Positions 8,784 through 18,278 of a stretch of DNA of 64,000 nt are shown here, piece by piece. The number at the start of each line of letters is the position of its first letter. Positions within the stretch are counted from its first letter, which is position 1. The notes under the pieces are model-generated. The model searched no databases and had not been told where the DNA came from. It saw only the letters and a program-made list of their open reading frames with translations. This DNA comes from Dryocola sp. LX212 (GTDB lineage Bacteria > Pseudomonadota > Gammaproteobacteria > Enterobacterales > Enterobacteriaceae): assembly GCA_041504365.1 (NCBI GenBank), contig CP167917.1, forward strand, positions 2,852,001 to 2,916,000. Direction: 5' to 3'. Made by a program: the position numbers and the translations under genes.

Positions 8784-9770
8784 TTAAACGTGCGGATGGT
8801 AGGCGAACAGCGCCGGAGCGCCACCGGTATGCACGAAGATAATGGGGCCATTATCCCTAAAGCGTTTTTGCGCCACGCCGTCGATCAGCCCGGCCATCGC
8901 CTTACCGGTATAGACCGGGTCAAGCAGAATGCCTTCCAGACGAGCCAGCAGCTTAATGGCTTTCAGCCCCTCTTCGTTCGGCGTTCCGTAGCCCGGGGCA
9001 AAATAATCGTCCCACAGCGTGATGGACGCCCGGGCCGTTAAATCGAGGGAATGCGCTACGGCCTGCTGTAGTGCCTCAACTTTCGGCTGCTGCTGGGCAA
9101 CGGTGCGGGACACCGTCACGCCGATTAACTCAACGTCCGGCATCACCTGCTCCAGCCCAACGGCCAGCCCGGCGTGTGTTCCCGCGCTGCCGGATGCCAC
9201 CACAACGGACGAGACGCTCACCGCGCTGTCGCACTGCTGGGCAATTTCCAGCGCGCTTTCCACATAGCCCAGCGCACCCAGCGCGTTCGAGCCGCCAACC
9301 GGGATGACGTAAGGCCGGAACCCCTGGGCTTCCAGCCGGATAGCAAGTTCCTCAAGCTGGGCGTCCGGCGCGTGCAACGCGTCGCACATCTCGATTTCCG
9401 CATCAAAGAGATCGAGCAGCAGCCGGTTGCCGTTAGTGAGATAGTTTTCCGCATGCGTGGCAATGGGGTTTTCGAGCAGCGCCACGCATTTCAGCCCCAG
9501 CTTTGCCGCAACCGCCGCCGTCTGGCGCACATGGTTCGACTGAATCGCCCCCGCCGTAACCAGCGTATCGGCACCTTCGCGCAGCGCGTCCGCCGCCAGA
9601 AACTCGAGCTTGCGCAGCTTGTTGCCCCCCAGCGCCATTGGCGTAGTGTCATCACGCTTGATGAAGATTTCCCGGCCAAGGTAGTCAGAGAAACGCGGCA
9701 GGTACTCAAGCGGCGTAGGCGCGCCGATAAACTCCAGGCGCGGGAAACGGGTCAGATTGTGCAACGACAT
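8784..9770 (-). CDS. dcyD: D-cysteine desulfhydrase
   Basis: 328 residues, the E. coli DcyD length. It is a PLP enzyme of the ACC-deaminase family that breaks D-cysteine into pyruvate, sulfide and ammonia. The PLP-binding lysine is Lys51 in ALGGNKLRK, and the phosphate-binding loop appears as [10 protein letters not shown]. It lies between the cystine-binding protein and permease genes, so it disposes of the D-form of imported sulfur amino acids. Confidence 0.96.
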   Translation of the reverse strand: MSLHNLTRFPRLEFIGAPTPLEYLPRFSDYLGREIFIKRDDTTPMALGGNKLRKLEFLAADALREGADTLVTAGAIQSNHVRQTAAVAAKLGLKCVALLENPIATHAENYLTNGNRLLLDLFDAEIEMCDALHAPDAQLEELAIRLEAQGFRPYVIPVGGSNALGALGYVESALEIAQQCDSAVSVSSVVVASGSAGTHAGLAVGLEQVMPDVELIGVTVSRTVAQQQPKVEALQQAVAHSLDLTARASITLWDDYFAPGYGTPNEEGLKAIKLLARLEGILLDPVYTGKAMAGLIDGVAQKRFRDNGPIIFVHTGGAPALFAYHPHV

Positions 9771-9849
9771 GAGCTACTCCAGTAAACCGATAGGTAAATC
9801 CACATCCCTCATTATGTACCAACACGGGCCGCCGCCCGCAAATACAAAT

Positions 9850-9882
9850 AAAAAAGGCGGATCACGCTTTCACGTATCCGCC
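9850..9882 (-). terminator. Rho-independent terminator after tcyJ
   Basis: On the minus strand the stem GGCGGAT/ATCCGCC with a 13-base loop is followed by TTTTTTATTT. It lies 18 bases after the tcyJ stop and before dcyD, so tcyJ should be made in excess over the downstream genes, as is common for binding proteins. Confidence 0.8.
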
Positions 9883-9900
9883 CGGGGATCTGCTCAGTGC

Positions 9901-10701
9901 TTATTTGGTGACGTCAGCACCGAACCATTTTTCAGACAGTTTTTTCATCGTGCCGTCTTTTTGCATATCGGCAATGGCATTGTCGATAGCGGTAACCAGA
10001 TCTTCGTTGCCCTTACGAACCGCAACGCCCGCTTCCTGACGGGAGAAAGCATCGCCCGCTACGGCCAGCGTGTCCTTGGTTTTCTTCACCAGATCCAACG
10101 CCGCCAGGCGGTCAACCAGAATAGCGTCGATACGGCCTACGCGCAGATCCTGATATTTTGTCGGATCGTCATCATAGGTGCGAACGTCTACGCCCTGCAC
10201 GTTTTCACGCAGCCACTGTTCGTAGTTGGTGCCCAGACCCACGCCAACCTTTTTACCTTTCAGGTCAGCCGCCGTTTTGATGCTGCCCTCATTGCCTTTT
10301 TTCACCAGCGCCTGGATACCGGAAACGGTGTACGGCGTGGAGAAGTCATACTTCTTCTTACGTTCGTCAGAAATAGTGACCTGGTTAATCACCACATCGA
10401 TACGTTTGGAGTCCAGCGACGCCAGCATGCCGTCCCATTTGGTGGGTTTCAGCGCGGCCTTCACGCCTAAATGCTGAGCAAGCTGCTCGGCGAACTCGAC
10501 CTCAAAACCTGTCAGCTTGCCGTCGTCACCCTGGAAGCTGAACGGAGGATAGGTGCCTTCCAGCCCAACCAGCAGCGTGCCGCGCTCTTTAACTTTGTTG
10601 AGTAAATTTTCTGCCGCGAAGGTTTTTACGCTTGCCCCGGCAACCAGCGCCACAGCCAGCACACCCATCAGCGCCTGACGTCCTACCATTGCTATTTTCA
10701 T
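9901..10701 (-). CDS. tcyJ: Periplasmic L-cystine-binding protein
   Basis: 266 residues (formerly FliY). A signal peptide of about 29 residues ends near KTFAAE, followed by a family 3 solute-binding fold starting LLNKVKERGTLLVGLEGTYPPF. It binds cystine in the periplasm and delivers it to TcyL-TcyN. It lies 85 bases downstream of fliZ on the same strand, so it is reached by fliA-fliZ transcription; a terminator follows it. Confidence 0.96.
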   Translation of the reverse strand: MKIAMVGRQALMGVLAVALVAGASVKTFAAENLLNKVKERGTLLVGLEGTYPPFSFQGDDGKLTGFEVEFAEQLAQHLGVKAALKPTKWDGMLASLDSKRIDVVINQVTISDERKKKYDFSTPYTVSGIQALVKKGNEGSIKTAADLKGKKVGVGLGTNYEQWLRENVQGVDVRTYDDDPTKYQDLRVGRIDAILVDRLAALDLVKKTKDTLAVAGDAFSRQEAGVAVRKGNEDLVTAIDNAIADMQKDGTMKKLSEKWFGADVTK

Positions 10702-10786
10702 TGTTACCCCAGCGATGCATTATTTTGTCGTAGTGTAGCGACTTGCCGTAAGCCGTCAAAACCAGTCCGCTACAACTTATTCCATA

Positions 10787-11338
10787 TTAATATATATCTG
10801 AAGTTGCTTTATTTTCCTGCCCGCTAACGGACAGATTTGCGATCTGCATCTGAAACTGCCAGTACTTACGCAGCGCAATGCGGTAGTTGTTGGTGTTGGT
10901 AGGCGGCAGCCATGCCTCAAGGGAGTCATCCAGCAGCTGCTGTAAGCTGTCAGGCGCGGGGACGTTCTGTTCAGCAAGATGGTTGCCCAGGCGACGCAGG
11001 CGCACAACATATTCGCGGATGGTGCTGTGGCTCATTTCCGTCTGCTCAAACAGATACTGCTTAAAGCCGATGATGTCGAAGTAGTTGCCCTGCTCTTTGC
11101 AGTGCAGGTCGCCGCAGAAGCGGCAAAGCGCCATCCACTGCTGCTGTTCGGTGAACCAGGCGGCTTCGTCAATGGGCGTGTCAAGCTGCGCGATGGTCGC
11201 TTTATTGACGATCTCTCCGCCGCGCGTCAGCGTAATACGGTCAAGGAGCTTGCCGCAGTGCGCGCAGTGGGTCTGCGTGTGCTTAAAGTCTTTGAGGTAG
11301 CGGCTTAAGGGCCGTCTTTTCGATTGCTGCACCGTCAT
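10787..11338 (-). CDS. fliZ: Flagella-associated regulator FliZ
   Basis: 183 residues, full length. It resembles the core DNA-binding part of phage integrases. In E. coli FliZ binds sigma-S-type promoters and represses them, favouring motility over curli. The Cys pairs near 25 (HCGKLLD) and near 82 (LCRFCGDLHC) are conserved. It lies 38 bases after fliA, in the same transcription unit. Confidence 0.95.
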   Translation of the reverse strand: MTVQQSKRRPLSRYLKDFKHTQTHCAHCGKLLDRITLTRGGEIVNKATIAQLDTPIDEAAWFTEQQQWMALCRFCGDLHCKEQGNYFDIIGFKQYLFEQTEMSHSTIREYVVRLRRLGNHLAEQNVPAPDSLQQLLDDSLEAWLPPTNTNNYRIALRKYWQFQMQIANLSVSGQENKATSDIY

Positions 11339-11376
11339 GTTAATGTCCAGGTGGTCTGCCAGTCGTGCGGCACTCC

Positions 11377-12096
11377 CTACAACTTACCCAGCTTGATGCG
11401 TAAGCGTTTGATCGCCTGGCTGTGCAGTTGGCTGACCCGCGACTCCCCCACTTCCAGAACGGCGCCAATCTCTTTGAGGTTGAGCTCTTCCTGATAGTAA
11501 AGGGTCAGCACCAGCTGTTCGCGTTCCGGCAGCGCTTCAATCGCTTCCATCACCCGTCCGCGCAAATTGCTTTCCAGCAGATGCTGCAAAGGATTTGCCT
11601 GTTGGTGCTCTTCGGTAACCAGCTCGATACTGTCGCCGTGCTCTTCCCGCCACTCGTCATAAGAGAAGAGCTGGCTGTTATTGGTGTCGAGCAACATCTG
11701 ACGGTACTCTTCGAGCGGGATATCCAGACGCGCCGCCACTTCCGTTTCCGTCGCGTTGCGCCCCAGCTCCTGCTCCAGTTGACCAATCGCCTGTGCCACG
11801 CCGCGGGCGTTACGCCTGACGCTGCGCGGCACCCAGTCGCGGCTGCGCAGTTCATCAAGCATTGCCCCACGGATGCGCTGCACCGCGTAGGTGGTAAATG
11901 CCGTTCCTTGCAGGGCATCATAGCGATCGACTGCGTTTAACAACCCGATGCCGCCCGCCTGTAGCAGATCGTCAAGTTCAACACTCGCCGGCAGACGAAC
12001 CTGCAGGCGCAATGCTTCGTGACGCACCAGCGGAACATAACGCTGCCACAGCGAGTGTTTATCCATCACACCTTCAGCGGTATACAGTGAATTCAC
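11377..12096 (-). CDS. fliA: Flagellar sigma factor sigma-28
   Basis: 239 residues starting at a GTG, as in E. coli. It directs RNA polymerase to late flagellar promoters of the form TAAAGTTT-N11-GCCGATAA, two of which are visible for fliC and fliD. Regions 2 (DLLQAGGIGLLNAVDRYD, about 42-59), 3 and 4 (LKEIGAVLEVGESRVSQLHS) are intact. FlgM, its anti-sigma factor, is not in the window. Confidence 0.98.
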   Translation of the reverse strand: MNSLYTAEGVMDKHSLWQRYVPLVRHEALRLQVRLPASVELDDLLQAGGIGLLNAVDRYDALQGTAFTTYAVQRIRGAMLDELRSRDWVPRSVRRNARGVAQAIGQLEQELGRNATETEVAARLDIPLEEYRQMLLDTNNSQLFSYDEWREEHGDSIELVTEEHQQANPLQHLLESNLRGRVMEAIEALPEREQLVLTLYYQEELNLKEIGAVLEVGESRVSQLHSQAIKRLRIKLGKL

Positions 12097-12121
12097 GATA
12101 AACAGCCCTGCGTTAGTTGAG

Positions 12122-12129
12122 TTATCGGC
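12122..12129 (-). promoter_or_regulatory. Sigma-28 -10 element upstream of fliA
   Basis: On the minus strand GCCGATAA, an exact match to the sigma-28 -10 element, 26 bases before the fliA GTG. The -35 at the right spacing (TCCAGAAA) is a weak match. This fits autogenous transcription on top of FlhDC activation. Confidence 0.6.
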
Positions 12130-12211
12130 ATGATTATCCGTTTCTGGAGGGGTTTTAATCGTCAGAATAGTGGGCGAAAGGAGGGGTTATTTGCGGGTAT
12201 GGGAGCGGAAA

Positions 12212-12239
12212 AAACAAAAAACCCTGCCGGAGCAGGGTT
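12212..12239 (-). terminator. fliC terminator
   Basis: The stem AACCCTGC/GCAGGGTT with loop TCCG on the minus strand is followed by TTTTTTGTTTT. It lies 18 bases past the fliC stop and isolates the highly expressed flagellin transcript from fliA. Confidence 0.9.
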
Positions 12240-12256
12240 TTACAGGTTTAAGGCGA

Positions 12257-13474
12257 TTAGCCCTGCAGCAGTGACAGAACCTGCTGTGGTACCTGGTTAG
12301 CTTTAGCCAGCACGGAGTTACCGGCCTGCTGGATGATCTGCGCTTTAGACATGTTGGACACTTCGGTCGCATAGTCGGCGTCCTGAATACGGGACTGCGC
12401 TTCAGACAGGTTGGTGGTGGTGTTGTTCAGGTTGGTTACCGCGGAACCCAGGCGGTTCTGGATTGCACCCAGGGAAGAGCGGAATTTATCTACGGAAGCG
12501 ATAGCATCGTCCAGTTTAGCCAGCGGATCTGTAGTAGCACCGGATGTCAGGCTGGAAAGACTTAGGCTTGAAGTATCCAGTGTAAATGCTGCTTCTGTTG
12601 GATCGGTCAGGCTTGCAGACTCAGGATCAATTGCCACATAAAAGTCTTGCTGTGCGTCCTTAGCGATATCAAAACCGTTGGCTTTCAGGTTATTGCTTTC
12701 TGCATCAGTAGTAGCTTTAACAGTTACTTTCGCAAAAAGGTTGCCGTTATCATCTGCGTAAACATCGTCTGCGAAGGTTGCACCACCAGCAGCAAGACCA
12801 AGACGAGTGGACAGAGTATTAGCACCACCTTTTTCAGCAACTGTCGCATCAGCGACTTGCGTTGTTGCACCGTAGTATTTTGTAAAGTCAGTAACAGCTG
12901 TAGCTGAGGAAGTTTTACCGAACGCACCAGCTTCGCTAACTGGACCTGTTACATTAAAAGTATTCAGGCCCAGAGTAGTAGAGTCGATTTTCTTAAGGTC
13001 GATATCGATAGTTTCGCCATCGTTAGCACCAACCTGGATAGACATTTTGCCGTCTTTAGCCAGCACGTTCACGCCGTTGAACTGGGTCTGGCCGGATACG
13101 CGGTCAATTTCAGACAGGCGAGATTTGATTTCATCCTGGATTGAAGACAGGTCGGAAGCTGAGTTAGTACCGGTAGATGCCTGAACGGTCAGCTCACGTA
13201 CACGCTGTAAGTTGTTGTTGATTTCGGACAGCGCGCCCTCAGTAGTCTGTGCAACAGAGATACCGTCGTTGGCATTACGGGCAGCCTGAGTCAGGCCCTT
13301 GATGTTAGAAGTGAAACGGTTAGCAATCGCCTGGCCCGCAGCGTCATCTTTCGCGCTGTTGATACGTAAGCCAGAAGACAGACGCTCAATAGAAGTCGAC
13401 AGAGCGGACTGGTTCTTGTTGATGTTGTTCTGAGTAATCAGCGAGAGGCTGTTGGTATTGATGACTTGTGCCAT
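12257..13474 (-). CDS. fliC: Flagellin
   Basis: 405 residues. It forms the filament. The N-terminal D0/D1 region (MAQVINTNSLSLITQNN to about 175) and the C-terminal D1/D0 region (about 320-405, ending VPQQVLSLLQG) are conserved. The TLR5-recognised segment LQRVRELTVQA is present near 88-98. The middle (about 176-315) is variable, alanine/threonine-rich and shorter than in Salmonella. A sigma-28 promoter precedes it and a strong terminator follows. I see no flagellin methylase or second flagellin gene nearby. Confidence 0.98.
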   Translation of the reverse strand: MAQVINTNSLSLITQNNINKNQSALSTSIERLSSGLRINSAKDDAAGQAIANRFTSNIKGLTQAARNANDGISVAQTTEGALSEINNNLQRVRELTVQASTGTNSASDLSSIQDEIKSRLSEIDRVSGQTQFNGVNVLAKDGKMSIQVGANDGETIDIDLKKIDSTTLGLNTFNVTGPVSEAGAFGKTSSATAVTDFTKYYGATTQVADATVAEKGGANTLSTRLGLAAGGATFADDVYADDNGNLFAKVTVKATTDAESNNLKANGFDIAKDAQQDFYVAIDPESASLTDPTEAAFTLDTSSLSLSSLTSGATTDPLAKLDDAIASVDKFRSSLGAIQNRLGSAVTNLNNTTTNLSEAQSRIQDADYATEVSNMSKAQIIQQAGNSVLAKANQVPQQVLSLLQG

Positions 13475-13550
13475 GATTTGTTTTCCTGTGTTTCAACTCT
13501 AGGGTTTATGGGTTGGGTTTCCACCCTTCGGCTCTGCGCCGTTAAACCTG

Positions 13551-13577
13551 TTATCGTCTGGTCCCCCACAACCTTTA
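13551..13577 (-). promoter_or_regulatory. Sigma-28 promoter of fliC
   Basis: On the minus strand TAAAGGTT-N11-GACGATAA, two mismatches from the sigma-28 consensus with the exact 11-base spacer. It leaves a leader of about 70 bases before the fliC ATG. Confidence 0.85.
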
Positions 13578-13671
13578 GATTTTTTTTCTCCTCCTGCCGT
13601 TATTTTTTTAGCGGCGGAAATACTCTTTACCGCTGCCGCTATTCCCGCCATTAAAAAAAACAAATTAATCG

Positions 13672-13698
13672 TAAACTTTGTGTTTTCCAGGCCGATAA
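13672..13698 (+). promoter_or_regulatory. Sigma-28 promoter of fliDST
   Basis: TAAACTTT-N11-GCCGATAA: one mismatch in the -35, a perfect -10 and exact spacing. The fliD ATG is about 43 bases downstream. It is divergent from the fliC promoter. Confidence 0.9.
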
Positions 13699-13740
13699 TC
13701 CCGGTATTCATTATATGCGTCGATACATTAAGGAAAAAAT

Positions 13741-15156
13741 ATGGCAAGTATTTCAACGCTGGGAGTCGGGTCTGGCCTGGATCTGAGCAATATTCTGGAC
13801 AGCCTGGAAGCTGCGCAAAAAGCGACCTTAAAACCTATCTCTACCCAACAGACTTCCTATACCGCAAAGCTCAGCGCTTACGGCACCTTAAAAAGCGCGC
13901 TGGAAACCTTCCAGACTGCGAATAGCGCACTGAATAAAGCTGACTTATTTTCTGCGACGTCCACAAGCAGCAGCTCTACGGCATTCAGCGCAACGACAAC
14001 CGGCAATGCCGTTGCCGGGAAATATACGATTAGCGTTACCCAGCTGGCCCAGGCGCAAACGCTGACGACCAAAAATTCTCAGCCGGACAGCAAAACGGCG
14101 ATTGCCACCGGCGACAGCGTGCTGACCATCCAGCAGGGCGGCGATAAAAAGCCCGTCAAGATTGATATCAGCGCCGCTAACTCTTCCCTGGCTGGCATCC
14201 GCGACGCGATCAACAATGCCAAAGCGGGCGTCAGCGCCAGCATTATCAACGTCGGCGGCGGCCAGTACCGCCTGTCCGTGACCTCTGACGATACCGGCAG
14301 CGACAACGCCATGAGCCTCAGCGTCAGCGGCGACAGCGCCCTGCAATCCTTTATGGGCTACAGCGGCACCAGCACCGACGCCGGTAACGGTATGGAAGAG
14401 AGCGTTACCGCGCAGAACGCCGAGCTGACCGTTAACAACATTAAAATTACCAACAGCAGCAACACCATCAGCGATGCACTGGAAGACATCACCCTTAACC
14501 TGAAGGATGTCACCACCGGCAACCAGACGCTGACCATCACTAAAGATACGTCGAAAGCGGAAACCGCCGTTAAGGCCTGGGTCGACGCTTATAACGCGCT
14601 GCAGGATACCTTCGGCACCCTAACCAAATACACGGCGGTGGACACCGGCGCGGACGCCCAGGACACCAGCAACGGCGCCCTGCTGGGCGACAGCACCCTA
14701 CGCACCATCCAGACGCAGCTGAAAGGCCTGCTGACCAATACGCAAAGCAGCTCTTCTTTTAAAACGCTGGCGCAAATTGGCATCACCACGGACCCGGACA
14801 CCGGCAATCTGGAGCTGGATAACAGCAAGCTGGAGACGGCGCTGAAAAAAGATGCTTCCGGCGTTAAAGACATGATCGTCGGCGATGGCAAAACCTCCGG
14901 CATTACCACCACCATCGGCAGCAACCTGACGAGCTGGCTGTCCAGCACCGGGATTATCCAGGCCGCCAAAGACGGCGTCAGCAAGACGCTGAACAACCTG
15001 ACCGATCAGTACAACAAGGCCAGCGACCGCATCGACACCGAAATGGCCCGCTATAAAGCGCAGTTTACCCAGCTGGACGTGCTGATGAACTCGCTTAACT
15101 CCACCAGCAGCTATCTGACCCAGCAGTTTGAGTCAACCAGCAGCAGTAAAAGTTAA
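13741..15156 (+). CDS. fliD: Flagellar filament cap protein (hook-associated protein 2)
   Basis: 471 residues, like other enterobacterial FliD. It forms the cap at the filament tip that folds arriving flagellin. The conserved N-terminus starts MASISTLGVGSGLDLSNILD, and the coiled-coil C-terminus (KTLNNLTDQYNKASDRIDTE) is the export and assembly part. AAGGA lies 8 bases before the ATG. It heads the fliDST unit under sigma-28; FliT is its export chaperone. Confidence 0.98.
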   Translation: MASISTLGVGSGLDLSNILDSLEAAQKATLKPISTQQTSYTAKLSAYGTLKSALETFQTANSALNKADLFSATSTSSSSTAFSATTTGNAVAGKYTISVTQLAQAQTLTTKNSQPDSKTAIATGDSVLTIQQGGDKKPVKIDISAANSSLAGIRDAINNAKAGVSASIINVGGGQYRLSVTSDDTGSDNAMSLSVSGDSALQSFMGYSGTSTDAGNGMEESVTAQNAELTVNNIKITNSSNTISDALEDITLNLKDVTTGNQTLTITKDTSKAETAVKAWVDAYNALQDTFGTLTKYTAVDTGADAQDTSNGALLGDSTLRTIQTQLKGLLTNTQSSSSFKTLAQIGITTDPDTGNLELDNSKLETALKKDASGVKDMIVGDGKTSGITTTIGSNLTSWLSSTGIIQAAKDGVSKTLNNLTDQYNKASDRIDTEMARYKAQFTQLDVLMNSLNSTSSYLTQQFESTSSSKS

Positions 15157-15173
15157 TTAACCCAGGAGAAGAC

Positions 15174-15581
15174 ATGTACGGCGCAAGAGGTACTCAGGCC
15201 TACGCAAAAATGGAAGTCGAAAGCGCGGTGATGAGCGCAAGCCAGCAGCAGCTGGTCACCATGCTGTTTGACGGTGCGCTCAACGCCTTAGTGCGCGCGC
15301 GGCTGTTTTTGCAGGACGGCAACCTGGAGGGCAAAGGCCTGTCGCTCTCCAAAGCAATTAACATCATCGATAACGGCCTGAAGGTCGGCATCGATGAAAC
15401 AAGCGGCGATGAGCTGACGCAGAATCTGCTCGCGCTTTATGCCTATATGGTACGACGTATTTTTCAGGCCAACCTGCACAATGATATCGGCGCGATCGAA
15501 GAGGTCGAAAACCTGCTGAGAAACATTGCCGATGCCTGGAAAGAAGTTCAGTCGCCTAACCGGATCCAGGACGTCGTCTAA
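15174..15581 (+). CDS. fliS: Flagellin export chaperone FliS
   Basis: 135 residues, full length. It binds the C-terminal D0 helix of flagellin in the cytoplasm and prevents early polymerisation. It is a four-helix protein with the family opening [19 protein letters not shown]. It lies 17 bases after fliD, and its last base overlaps the fliT ATG. Confidence 0.97.
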   Translation: MYGARGTQAYAKMEVESAVMSASQQQLVTMLFDGALNALVRARLFLQDGNLEGKGLSLSKAINIIDNGLKVGIDETSGDELTQNLLALYAYMVRRIFQANLHNDIGAIEEVENLLRNIADAWKEVQSPNRIQDVV

Positions 15582-15955
15582 TGAACCATGCACCGCAACT
15601 GTATACCCTCTATCAGCAGCTGTTAGAGCAAAGTAAGGTGATGCTGCACAACGCCCGGGCGGGCTTGTGGGACGATCTGATCGCCAGTGAAATGGATTAC
15701 GTTAAGGCGGTGCATGAACTGACTCAATCCATGCGCGATCTTAAGATCTCCACGCAAACGCAGGAACAGCTTCGCCCCGTGCTTCGCGCCATTCTCGACA
15801 ATGAAAGCGAGGTGAAGCGCCTCCTGCAGGCCCGCATGGATGAGCTGGCCAGGCTGGTGGGGCAATCCTCAATTCAGCAGTCTGTGCTGTCCGCCTACGG
15901 CAAACAGGGCGGGCAGATTCTGGCGCCAAGAGACAGCCAGGACGTTCCCTCCTGA
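15581..15955 (+). CDS. fliT: Flagellar export chaperone FliT
   Basis: 124 residues starting [20 protein letters not shown]. It is the chaperone for FliD and also binds FlhC to damp FlhDC activity once cap protein is exported. Helical throughout, with no membrane segment. It shares one base with the fliS stop codon. Confidence 0.95.
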   Translation: MNHAPQLYTLYQQLLEQSKVMLHNARAGLWDDLIASEMDYVKAVHELTQSMRDLKISTQTQEQLRPVLRAILDNESEVKRLLQARMDELARLVGQSSIQQSVLSAYGKQGGQILAPRDSQDVPS

Positions 15956-16048
15956 GCCCTGAGGTGCGGTAAAGCCGCCACTTTTTCGCACCGGGCAAAT
16001 TCAGATAAATCAGCCATAATTGTGATCCCTGCCTCATGGAGCTCGACT

Positions 16049-17536
16049 ATGCGCAACCCGACCTTATTGCAATGTTTCCACTGGTACTATCCCGGCGGCG
16101 GTGAGCTGTGGCGTGAAGTTGAAGCGCTGGCCCCCAATCTGAATGAAATTGGTATCAATATGATCTGGCTGCCCCCGGCCTATAAAGGCAGCTCGGGCGG
16201 CTTCTCCGTGGGTTATGACGTCTACGATCTGTTTGACCTGGGGGAATTCGACCAAAAAGGCAGCGTTGCGACAAAATATGGTGATAAGGCTCAGCTGCTG
16301 GCCGCTCTCAAAGCGCTGAAAGAGAATGACGTTGGCGTACTGCTGGACGTGGTAGTTAACCACAAAATGGGCGCAGACGAAAAAGAGAAGGTTCGCGTTA
16401 ACCGCGTCAACCAGGATAACCGCAACGAAATCTCTGATGAAGTGATTGAATGCGAGGCCTGGACCCGCTACACCTTCCCCGCCCGCGCCGGAAAATATTC
16501 CGAGTTTATTTGGGACTACAAATGCTTCAGCGGCGTGGACCATATCGAAAACCCAACCGAAGACGGCATCTTTAAAATTATCAACGACTATACCGGGGAC
16601 GGCTGGAACGACCAGGTGGACGACGAGCTGGGCAACTTCGATTACCTGATGGGCGAAAATATCGATTTCCGCAACAAGGCGGTGACCGAAGAGATCAAAT
16701 ACTGGGCTCGCTGGGTGATGGAGCAGACCGGCTGTAGCGGCTTCCGTCTTGATGCCGTGAAGCACATTCCGGCCTGGTTCTACAAAGAGTGGATCGAACA
16801 CGTTCAGGAAGTGGCGGAGCAACCGCTGTTTATCGTGGCGGAATATTGGTCCCACGAGGTCGACAAGCTGCAGGAATACATTGCCCAGGTGGAGGGCAAA
16901 ACTCTGCTGTTCGACGCGCCTCTACAGATGAAATTCCACCAGGCTTCCAAAGAGGGCCGCAACTACGACATGAGCCAGATATTTACCGGCACTTTAGTGG
17001 AAGCGGACCCGTTCCACGCTATGACGCTGGTCACGAATCACGACACCCAGCCGCTGCAGGCGCTTGAGGCACCGGTAGAGCCATGGTTTAAACCGCTGGC
17101 CTACGCGCTGATTCTGCTACGCGAAAACGGCGTTCCCTCCGTGTTTTATGCGGACCTGTTCGGGGCAAGCTACGACGACGAAGGGGGCGACGGCGAAACC
17201 TATCATATCGACATGCCGGTTATTGAGCAGCTCTCCGACCTGATCCACGCCCGCGAACTTTACGCCCACGGCGTACAGACGCTCTATTTCGACCATCCTA
17301 ACTGCATTGCCTTCAGCCGCAGCGGCACGGAAGAGATGCCGGGCTGCGTCGTGGTGCTGTCCAACGGCGACGAAGGCGAGAAAACCATTGCGCTGGGGGA
17401 TAACTACGGCAATAAAGACTGGCGCGATTATCTGGGCAATCGTGAAGAGACGGTCACGACGGATGAGAACGGTAGCGCCACTTTTACCTGTAACGGCGGC
17501 AGCGTCAGCGTATGGGTGATGGAGGATGTGCTGTAA
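16049..17536 (+). CDS. amyA: Cytoplasmic alpha-amylase
   Basis: 495 residues from the ATG at 16049 ([15 protein letters not shown]), exactly the E. coli AmyA length; the open frame from 16022 adds nine unconserved residues. It is a GH13 enzyme that cuts alpha-1,4 glucans inside the cell. Visible family motifs are [12 protein letters not shown], the nucleophile Asp in [10 protein letters not shown], the acid Glu in VAEYWSHE and the stabiliser Asp in NHDTQ. It follows fliT on the same strand, as in E. coli and Salmonella, and has no signal peptide. Confidence 0.97.
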   Translation: MRNPTLLQCFHWYYPGGGELWREVEALAPNLNEIGINMIWLPPAYKGSSGGFSVGYDVYDLFDLGEFDQKGSVATKYGDKAQLLAALKALKENDVGVLLDVVVNHKMGADEKEKVRVNRVNQDNRNEISDEVIECEAWTRYTFPARAGKYSEFIWDYKCFSGVDHIENPTEDGIFKIINDYTGDGWNDQVDDELGNFDYLMGENIDFRNKAVTEEIKYWARWVMEQTGCSGFRLDAVKHIPAWFYKEWIEHVQEVAEQPLFIVAEYWSHEVDKLQEYIAQVEGKTLLFDAPLQMKFHQASKEGRNYDMSQIFTGTLVEADPFHAMTLVTNHDTQPLQALEAPVEPWFKPLAYALILLRENGVPSVFYADLFGASYDDEGGDGETYHIDMPVIEQLSDLIHARELYAHGVQTLYFDHPNCIAFSRSGTEEMPGCVVVLSNGDEGEKTIALGDNYGNKDWRDYLGNREETVTTDENGSATFTCNGGSVSVWVMEDVL

Positions 17537-17574
17537 CTAAAGCCTCGGCGGGTGGCCGCCTTGCCGGGTCAATC

Positions 17575-17605
17575 GTAGGGTGGATAAGCGCATGCGCCAT
17601 CCACC
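17575..17605. repeat. Intergenic imperfect palindrome
   Basis: GTAGGGTGGA and TCCACC flank AAGCGCATGCGC-type inner repeats. It lies between convergent amyA and yedD. A close relative (GTAGGGTGGA with TCCACC) is at 8745-8774, so this looks like a dispersed enterobacterial intergenic element rather than a simple terminator. Confidence 0.5.
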
Positions 17606-17612
17606 ACTTAAA

Positions 17613-18026
17613 TCATTTAACCTCAGGTGTCTGTGGATGCTTGTCCAGATAATCCGCGCACTCCTGCGTCAGGCGGTCAACGCGTTTTAACGTCATTCCC
17701 GCATACTCCAGGCGATCGCCTTCACGTTCGATATTATAGATTTCACGCTTCGACGTGACGTTATACAGCGTGTCGGAACGCAGCGTCAGCTTACCCGGCA
17801 CGGCAATCACCCGCTGCCACTGGCGGCAGTCCAGCGTGTCGCCTTCCGGGGTGACGATCAGCGAGGCGATAGCCTCCGGGCTGACCATCTCACTTTGCGG
17901 CCCTTCCGACTGCCAGTATCCCGCATACCCTGCCGGGGCCGGCGTTTTCACAACTTCACGATAATCATCAACCTGCACGCAACCACTGAGGGCGAGCAGC
18001 GCTACAAAAATGGCAACCTTCTTCAT
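17613..18026 (-). CDS. yedD: YedD family lipoprotein
   Basis: 137 residues. The signal peptide has the lipobox LSGC with Cys16 as the lipidated residue, and the following Val-Gln does not suggest inner-membrane retention, so it is probably an outer-membrane lipoprotein. The mature part matches enterobacterial YedD. Function is not known. It converges with amyA. Confidence 0.92.
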   Translation of the reverse strand: MKKVAIFVALLALSGCVQVDDYREVVKTPAPAGYAGYWQSEGPQSEMVSPEAIASLIVTPEGDTLDCRQWQRVIAVPGKLTLRSDTLYNVTSKREIYNIEREGDRLEYAGMTLKRVDRLTQECADYLDKHPQTPEVK

Positions 18027-18278
18027 CGTCTGTCCTGAGCGCGGAGAAAAAAGAATTTTGGCATTAAAGCCCTTTGCCCGCCAGCATTTATCTCCGCCCG
18101 ACGACTATACCTGCATATTGATTATTGTAGTAGAGCGCAAAATCAGGACACCGGAATAATGTGTTTCCACTATGCTTCATCCAGGCACAGCGATCACCCA
18201 TTGTTTGTATGAGGGCGGTACACGTTGTAATAACCTTTTACCCACTACTTTATGCCGCGTATCGCATGGACAGCTTAT

